Below, one piece after another: positions 57,801 through 64,000 of a DNA stretch of 64,000 bases (position 1 is the first letter of the stretch; each line of letters opens with the position of its first letter). This DNA comes from Curvularia sp. ZM96. Lineage: Eukaryota; Ascomycota; Dothideomycetes; Pleosporales; Pleosporaceae. The position numbers and the translations under genes are program-made. The stretch spans positions 4,898,001-4,962,000 of the forward strand of contig JAJGBQ010000002.1 in the NCBI GenBank assembly GCA_022457065.1, read 5' to 3'. The notes beneath the pieces were generated by a model. It had not been told where the DNA came from, searched no databases, and worked only from the letters and a program-made list of their open reading frames with translations.

Positions 57801-58688
57801 CTTACAGAGCGCATGAAATATACGCGCGATTTCAAAAAGAAGGGGTTCAAAGGCAACAGTCGTGGCTATTCCATCCAGTCCTCGTTTACGACTCTAGAAC
57901 GCATGTTTGACGAAGTACCACAGTCAGTAGGATTCAACGTCGAGATGAAGTACCCAATGCTGCACGAGTCAGAAGAAGAGGAAATGGACCAATATGCAGT
58001 AGAGTTGAACTCTTTTGTCGACACCATCTTGGAAAAGGTCTACGACAAAATGGGCGAGCGCAACATCATCTTCTCATCCTTCAATCCAGACATCTGTCTC
58101 ATGTTGTCCTTTAAGCAGCCCTCCATCCCGGTTTTGTTTTTGACAGATGCCGGAACATCGCCGGTAGGCGACGTGCGAGCCGCGAGTTTGCAAGAAGCGA
58201 TCCGCTTCGCTAGTCGCTGGAATCTGCTCGGAGTCGTTAGCGCCGCTACACCGCTCGTCATGTGCCCCAGGCTTGTCAAAGTAGTAAAAGAGAGCGGTCT
58301 TGTTTGCGTCAGTTATGGAATTTTGAACAACGATCCTAAGAATGTTTTGGTAAGCACACCTTGTTGAATCCAAACTGAGACGCGTAATGTACTGACACAT
58401 GTACCACAGGTGCAAAAGAAAGAAGGTATTGACGCTGTTATTGTAGACAGTGTGCTTAGAGTCCGTCAGGGTCTCCAGGCTCCGAATCAAGAAGGTACAA
58501 ACGATGTTGAGGGAGGTGCTTCCTTGCTTGCTGTGCCATCGGAGTCTGTGCCTTCCATCAAGGAGGCGAGCGAGGCTGCGGAGAACGGCACCATTGAGAC
58601 AAATGGAGTCAATGGAGTCAACGGTACCAATAGAGTCAATGGCACTAATGGCACCAATGGCACAGTGCAGCAGGAAAGCGATCAGTAG
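54805..58688 (+). CDS. GDE1: Glycerophosphodiester phosphodiesterase, SPX-ankyrin-GDPD (Gde1 type)
   Basis: Exons 54805-54940, 55108-58349 and 58410-58688; introns 54941-55107 (long, 167 bases) and 58350-58409. Product 1218 aa. The SPX domain starts MKFGHNLPRNQVPEW, then YINYKGLKKLIK and, after the intron, FFFSLDRNLEDVDNFY. Ankyrin repeats lie at about 365-585 (GRLPLHYAAQYG, GETALHMAARYGYDQCAKVL). The GDPD domain begins near 810: GHRG with His816, GENT, VEFDVQLTKD with Glu851 and Asp853, and VIYHDF with His866. Because these residues are kept, it should be an active Gde1-like enzyme rather than the PHO81/NUC-2 regulator. Gde1 releases phosphate from glycerophosphodiesters; SPX domains sense inositol pyrophosphates. 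The C-terminus is an Asn-Gly repeat (NGVNGVNGTNRVNGTNG). Confidence 0.9.
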
Positions 58689-59239
58689 AATCTTTGCATC
58701 TGTTTTTTTGCATAAATGGTAGATCAAGAGCGGTGGATCGTTCTCTCCTTTGTTGTAGAGCAATATACGAACGAATGACCAATCCTTTCAATAAACTTCT
58801 CTCTTCTTCGCGACTGTTGGGGGTTTTACATCGGAATATCAATTTGCTTACTAGTAGATTATTTTCGACTCAAGCTACATATTACCATGCTAAACAAACC
58901 CTATATGCATATACCTAGTGAATCTGGTGAACAAGTCAAAGTCCAGATACGAAGACCATGGCGCAGAGTAGACCATCTTGTCTCTTCTGCAACCACTCAA
59001 AGTCTAGACAAGATCGGCTGCAAGAGAAAACTCAAACTAGATGTTTGTCTTTCTTTGCCAATTGACCTTCATACTCATCATTATCGCGTACCAAGCAAGA
59101 ACGCCTGCTATCCATACCATCGCTATGCATTTGCAACGAACAAACAAACAAGCAAGAAATCAAAGGGGGTATAAGGTGAGGAACTTTTCCATCATCACCG
59201 CAATGGCTCTCCACTCTCTATGATGCGTAGAAAAGCATG
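58689..59239. other. Convergent intergenic region, GDE1 / E2 gene
   Basis: About 550 bases of AT-rich 3' flanks. AATAAA lies at 58789-58794, about 100 bases after the GDE1 stop, a likely polyadenylation signal. No gene. Confidence 0.5.
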
Positions 59240-60500
59240 TCACAGCCTGCCGACTCCCACTCTAGCTCCAAACTCACCATGATTGAACTTCTTCAAATCG
59301 TAGCCTGCTTGCTTGAATCGTTTTGCTTCCCACTTGCGCTTGGCCTGGAACTCTTCGCTTGCGACTCGCTTTTTGGCATCCGTTTTGTTGGAGCTGTCAT
59401 CGTGAAGGGCGAGGTTCTCTTGCCAGGAGTAAGAAAAGTCTTCGAGGAGCAGAGTGTGGTTCGAGGCGGTAGCGGTTGGCTGTGAGGACAAAGAGTCAGA
59501 CACATTCGGGGTCTTGGTTGATGCTGATGTGGTGGGAGGAGCGTGAGCATGGGAGTGCGACTTGGTGGTGAAAAAGGGGTCGGCATCGTCGACATCGGCA
59601 TTTTCCGTGGAGATAGGCGCCTTGTGCTCTGAAGCAAAGATGCGTTTGGGTGGTGTGTCGAGCTGCATAGCGTCCTCAAGTCCTTTAATGCCAAAGACAT
59701 TGTTTTCCTGGCGAGCAGGTGCCTTCCTTGCCTTGACGGGCCCTGGTATCCAGTCGCTCTCCGGATCACTCTCGGCATCTTGAGTCACACCTCTGCGTCG
59801 CCTGTTCTCTTCATCCTCGGATGGCTGGGGCTGTAACCTAGGTCCAGCTGGTTTTATTCTAACCCGCTCCTTCTCTTTTCCTTTGGATAATGGTTTAGCT
59901 ACAGAATGTGGCTCGGGCTCAGCAGTCGGCTCTTCGCCTCGCATCTGGGCTTCCCTGACGTCCTTGGCGAGGCTGCTGGGTATAGCGGCATGAATCTCAG
60001 TCATGAGCTTTGCTCGCCTGCAGTATCCACTCCAGTCCTCTACAGCTAGTTTGCCTGCCGCCTCGTTGAGCGCACTGGCAGGGTTTGGCTGGATGAGAAG
60101 ACATGATATCGTCACCAACACGTCTCGGAGCTTCAGTGTACTGCTCCAGTCACGCTTCAGCGTCTCTACACACACGGCACCGGTAGCCTCGTCTATATTA
60201 GGGTGCCATAACCGGGTCCTGAACTGTGCTGTGGGTGGGGCCGCAGGGTATGTAGGTGGGATATCGAGGTGTAGTCGCCATACACCGCCTGAGTAAGGTG
60301 TGCCGACCGGGCCAGCGAGGAGAACGTCGAGCGATGTGAGATCCTCAGAGCCGTCAGACTCGGGTGCGAACAGATAATTCGGTGGGAGACCAGCAGTGTG
60401 GAGGGAGCCGTGGTCGGCGGCAAGACGGCGCAGCGACTTCGAGTTCTGATTGCTGCTGTCAGTAATTGTGGACGCGCCTCGACTATGGGGTGCTAACCAT
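59240..60500 (-). CDS. Ubiquitin-conjugating enzyme E2, UBE2S-like, with long C-terminal tail
   Basis: Exon 1 is the ATG alone (60500-60498), followed at once by the intron 60497-60446 (GTTAGC..ATCAG, branch CTGAC). Exon 2 runs 60445-59240. Product 402 aa, starting MNSKSLRRLAADHGSLH, the usual start of this fungal E2 group. The UBC fold covers residues 1-150: HPN at 82-84, catalytic Cys93 in TGAVCVETLKRDW, and LLIQPNPASALNEAAGKL. The piece after the cysteine is closest to UBE2S, the K11-chain-building partner of the APC/C. The remaining 250 residues are disordered and Lys/Ser/Pro-rich. Without the intron an in-frame ATG at 60556 would replace the conserved start, so the spliced model is preferred. 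Confidence 0.85.
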
Positions 60501-60929
60501 GGCGACAGGCACCTATTCAAAGATTCTGCATAAGTGTGTGGCGGGCAAAGTAGCAAAGAACTTGGGTTGGTGTATGTATTGTATATGAGCCTTGCGGCAC
60601 AGGCGCTCTGGCTGTGGGCGCTGGCACGTTGAGCAGTTGCGGCGCAAGCAAGTCGCGACGCCCCGCACTTGTTAGCGCGCGACTTTGGCGTTCTTTGTCA
60701 CTAGGATCGCAGGGGAGAGTGAGTGTTAGACATGGCACTACATTCACACGGCATGGACTACATGCAACCAGATCATTTCGGTCATGTGCTCCGGACTACT
60801 ATCTACATGCCACTGTGGTTCCATCAAAAAATGCTTCTTCTCTTGCGATTATGGCATTAACTCATACTTTCGCAATACATCCTTTGAACGCCACGCTGAA
60901 ACCTTGCAAACCCATACGTGTGCCTATCG
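60501..60929. other. Intergenic region, E2 gene / NUP120
   Basis: About 430 bases containing the E2 promoter and the NUP120 3' end. Nothing else is seen. Confidence 0.4.
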
Positions 60930-63900
60930 CTACAAGATGTCCATGTCCTCTATCGGATCCACAAACGGAAACTGCCCACTCTCAATCGCCGCAACACGGT
61001 CAAGTTCAGCCTGGTACTCCTTCCTCAGAGTATCCAGCGTAATAATCTGCCTCTTAAGCAGCTTCTTACCCTGACCAATGCCCCATTGCGGTGGTCCTCC
61101 AGCTCCTTCTATGCGTTGCTCTGCCAGGATATACGCATCTTCTTTGCTGACCGACGACAATGTGTTGATAATCATGAGGTAGCATTGTGCCAATGATTCA
61201 TCAGCGGGATCGTGGACCTTCGAAGAAGTGGTTTTCAAGCGCTGTAGCCGCTCGTATAGGATTGATGCAGCTCCACGGAAATTGTTGCGGGAGATGCGGA
61301 AAGAGTAGAGGATCTGATGATAGGGAGGCCCTGAGGCAATGTTGAGCGTCTTTTGGCAGAGAGACGTCAGGATGCTGTCAACCAAGTCTGCTAGCCCAAC
61401 AAATGGGAATTCTAGAAGTTCCGTGGTGCGTGACTGTGCGACCATAGAGGTGATTAGAGTCTGTAGGTCTGAGTGTTTCCTACATGGAATTAGTACTTGT
61501 CGCCATGCATGATTGATGTGTCAACTTACAATGCTGCATCGCTATGTCTGATCATGGCTGTATATGCATCTTGAAACCTACAGGTCTGTATGGAGGCGGT
61601 GAATAGCCGTTGAAGGAGTTCGGTCTTAAGCTCTTCGTCTTCTTGGCCAAGCAAAGACCTGAGGCCGAGTTTGGCAAAGTCCGCAACGTACGAGTACGCC
61701 TTGGCTCTCTCAAACAGACCGACGACATGGCTGTAGTAATGCGCAAGGCCTTCAGAGAAAGAGTTCCGCTCGACTTCGGATACCAGACCCGCCGTGTCTT
61801 GCTCCGCTATATCGAACATAGGGCCAAGAGCTGTAAGTGTTAGCGTTGTGTTCATATGGTTACGGAGAGGCACTTACCTAGCGTGTATGCAGGCTTCTGG
61901 AAGCACATCGATGCTGTCGCATTGTCGCCCAGTGCGATGTACATCCGACCTCTCATGTAAGACGCCCAGTAGCCTTCAATGAGAAACTTTGAAAAATCCA
62001 TGGCAAGGTTATACTCCCTTTGTGCCAGCAAAATACCCATGATGTCCTCGACAACGTTCTCGTATTCATGCTGCTCAAAGATTGATGACAACCAGCCCCG
62101 GCTCCATTTTGTAAATAGATCTGCTTTCAAATCCTTTGGCAGTGGCACCTCAAATGCACGTCCACCATAGGCCCCCTCGAGAACCGTCTGTGTGATAGGC
62201 AGCTTCTTTCCAGTCTTTAACGTCTCACTCAAAGACCGGTTCACGTTTTCAGATGCCAAACCGGTCGCACCTTGGTGTGACCAAACTGTACCAGCTAGCC
62301 ATGACACTACCATGCAGTCCTTGTATCGAAGAACCAGCTCGGCAAAGACTTCTGAAGCATCAAAGTCCTCAAGTGTTTCTCCTTCGAGCTCAATGAACAT
62401 GAATAACAATAGAACAAGCAGATCTAGTAGGACATCACGGTCACCCTCCAGCGTTTCTTGAGAAACCCTGGTCAACGCGTTCAGCCCGTACCGTGCAATC
62501 TGCTTCCTCGGCGGAGGGATTCCATCTTCTTCGTAGCCCAGTATTTTGATCGCTCGGAGGAAGGTCTCTGTGCCGAGATCCTTGACTTCCATGCCCAGCT
62601 CTTCAACAAGGACAGTCACATCTTCATCGGATACTTGCTGTGAAAGCTCGCTGTTGGCCTCTATCCATTCCATGCGATCCAAAATGGTGATGTTCCGGCT
62701 CTGTAGTATGTCCATCTCCATGTGCCTTTGGACTTCATGCTGGACAAAAGAGGGCAAGCGCTGCCTAAAGGACGCTGCTGCATTGAGCAGGCGCGCAACA
62801 TCCCGTGATTCCGAAGTGTCCAAGATCTTGCGAAGTGGTTTGCTCAGCGTGCGTGAACTAGAGATGATGGCTGCATTCAGTTTAGTGATCTCAGATTCGC
62901 TGCAGATCCGTATTGCAGATAGGCAGTCACTCAGGACGAGCCATGGCCTGTGTGATGCCCGGTCATAGACAAGTGAGAGCGATTCTCCTCTCCGCTTGTG
63001 TAAGTCCTTCACAAGGCTGTAGTATGACTGCCATTGCATGGCTATAGCGTCTTCAATGTCGTCTGACTGGCGGCTTGCATTCACTGCAAGGGCAGTAATA
63101 GCTGCACATATGCGTTCTTTAAGGGATCCTCTACTAGATGATCGGCTCGACCGGGCTTGGTTAAGCCCTCGCTTATAGATGCACAGTGCCGTCTCTAGTG
63201 TTGCAATAGTGAATCTGCCCGGATAAAACAAGAAGTCAAGCCACTGCTCGGTGGAGTCAAGATCGTCTTGATCAACGACTTCGTCCCGCTCGCTGGGATT
63301 AGCGGGGTGGGACTTGAGTGCTTCGACAGTTGAAGAGCCGGTGTCTACACAGACCCAGTCGTTCTTCCAGGCTTGTGTTCGTGCTTCGGGCAGGTCGGTG
63401 AGGTCAAACTTTAGAGAGTAAACCTTGCTACTTGGGCCTGATCTCGCACGAATCCAGATTTCTGTACCTCTCCATCCACTAGGTCCAGGAATAATATGGA
63501 ATTCTTCGAGTGTCCAGACAGTCGTTTTCATGAGCTCGTCAATTGGGGGGATGAATTCTGAGCCCTCGGCAATATCGTAAAATCCCAACTCTGTATCATC
63601 AGCATCTCTGACACCCCAGAATTTGAACTGGTGCTGCTTGGGCGAGTACGTGACGATGTGGTAGTTTGCACCTCCGACTCCGCCGACAACGTCCACTACC
63701 TCCATGAGCATGGACTGCGAGGGTCCGATGGAATATGAGGTATGCGACTTCTCGACAGCCATGTCTTCGGCACCCAAGAGATCCATATGAGCGCCTGGCT
63801 TCCCTGATGCGATGTTCCATGCTCGTATCGAGTGATCCAAGCATACTGAAAGAATGTGCTGCTTGTCGGGTGATATGGCAACGGCAGCTGCAGCGGATGT

Positions 63901-64000
63901 AGCAAATTCTGCATTCTCAAATCGTACGGTAGGCTGTGCTTTCCACGATAAAAGGCCACGCATCGACCAACCGTTTTGTTGATACCGTGATCCGTCCCAC
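60930..64000 (-). CDS. NUP120: Nucleoporin Nup120/Nup160 (5' end beyond the window)
   Basis: Exons run from the right edge to 61878, then 61830-61530 and 61479-60930; introns 61877-61831 and 61529-61480. The frame stays open upstream of the Met at 63963 (WDGSRYQQNGWS), so the N-terminus is outside the window. The visible about 1035 residues include propeller blades (ISPDKQHILSVCLDHSIRAWN, HQFKFWGVRD, WRGTEIWIRARSG) and a long alpha-solenoid (GYWASYMRGRMYIALGDNATA, YSYVADFAKLGLRSLLG). This is the build of Nup120 in the Y-shaped (Nup84/Nup107) scaffold of the nuclear pore. The end FPFVDPIEDMDIL matches the typical C-terminal signature as I recall it. Confidence 0.87.

Overview
The window looks like nuclear DNA of a filamentous ascomycete, most likely a dothideomycete of the order Pleosporales. 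The reasons are many short introns (about 48-75 bases) with GT..AG ends and CTAAC/CTGAC branch sites, CAAAATG-type starts, fungal-only families (HET, NACHT-ankyrin, DUF6601, SPX-ankyrin-GDPD) and a decayed pogo/Fot1-type transposase. The exact placement is inference from family resemblance; no search was run. Exon boundaries were worked out by hand from splice signals and reading frame.

Layout. 1-22 kb is a housekeeping block: a SIT4/PP6-type phosphatase (cut by the left edge), UPF3, a large WD40 protein, a small conserved protein between two unusually long gene-free stretches (about 3.1 and 5.5 kb), a METTL4-like MT-A70 methyltransferase and a LEU5-type mitochondrial CoA carrier. 22-25.4 kb is AT-richer and gene-poor, and holds one candidate small secreted protein whose start codon appears to be split by an intron. 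A TMF/Sgm1-type golgin and a DUF6601 membrane protein follow.

The accessory part, 30.4-47.3 kb, contains a truncated pogo transposase, an apparently intact nine-exon gene joining an alpha/beta hydrolase to a young C2H2 zinc-finger array, a broken gene with a nucleoside-phosphorylase (Pfs) domain, a broken HET-NACHT-ankyrin NLR, and a HET gene with a problematic splice junction. Allorecognition or innate-immunity type genes are gathered here. Several of their stop codons stand where tryptophan or glutamine is expected, as C-to-T type changes (RIP-like) would give. A nitrilase (NIT1/NIT2 type), an F-box-like protein and gankyrin (Nas6) lie among them.

47.7-64 kb returns to housekeeping genes: a split-barrel flavin-type protein with a membrane tail, CZIB (DUF866), a UBA/AT-hook protein, XAP5, GDE1 (SPX-ankyrin-GDPD), a UBE2S-like E2 enzyme and nucleoporin Nup120 (cut by the right edge).

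The strongest leads are the hydrolase/zinc-finger fusion with cysteine at the nucleophile position, three genes whose start codon touches or is split by an intron, and the decaying NLR/HET cluster. No CRISPR array, rRNA or tRNA gene was seen.
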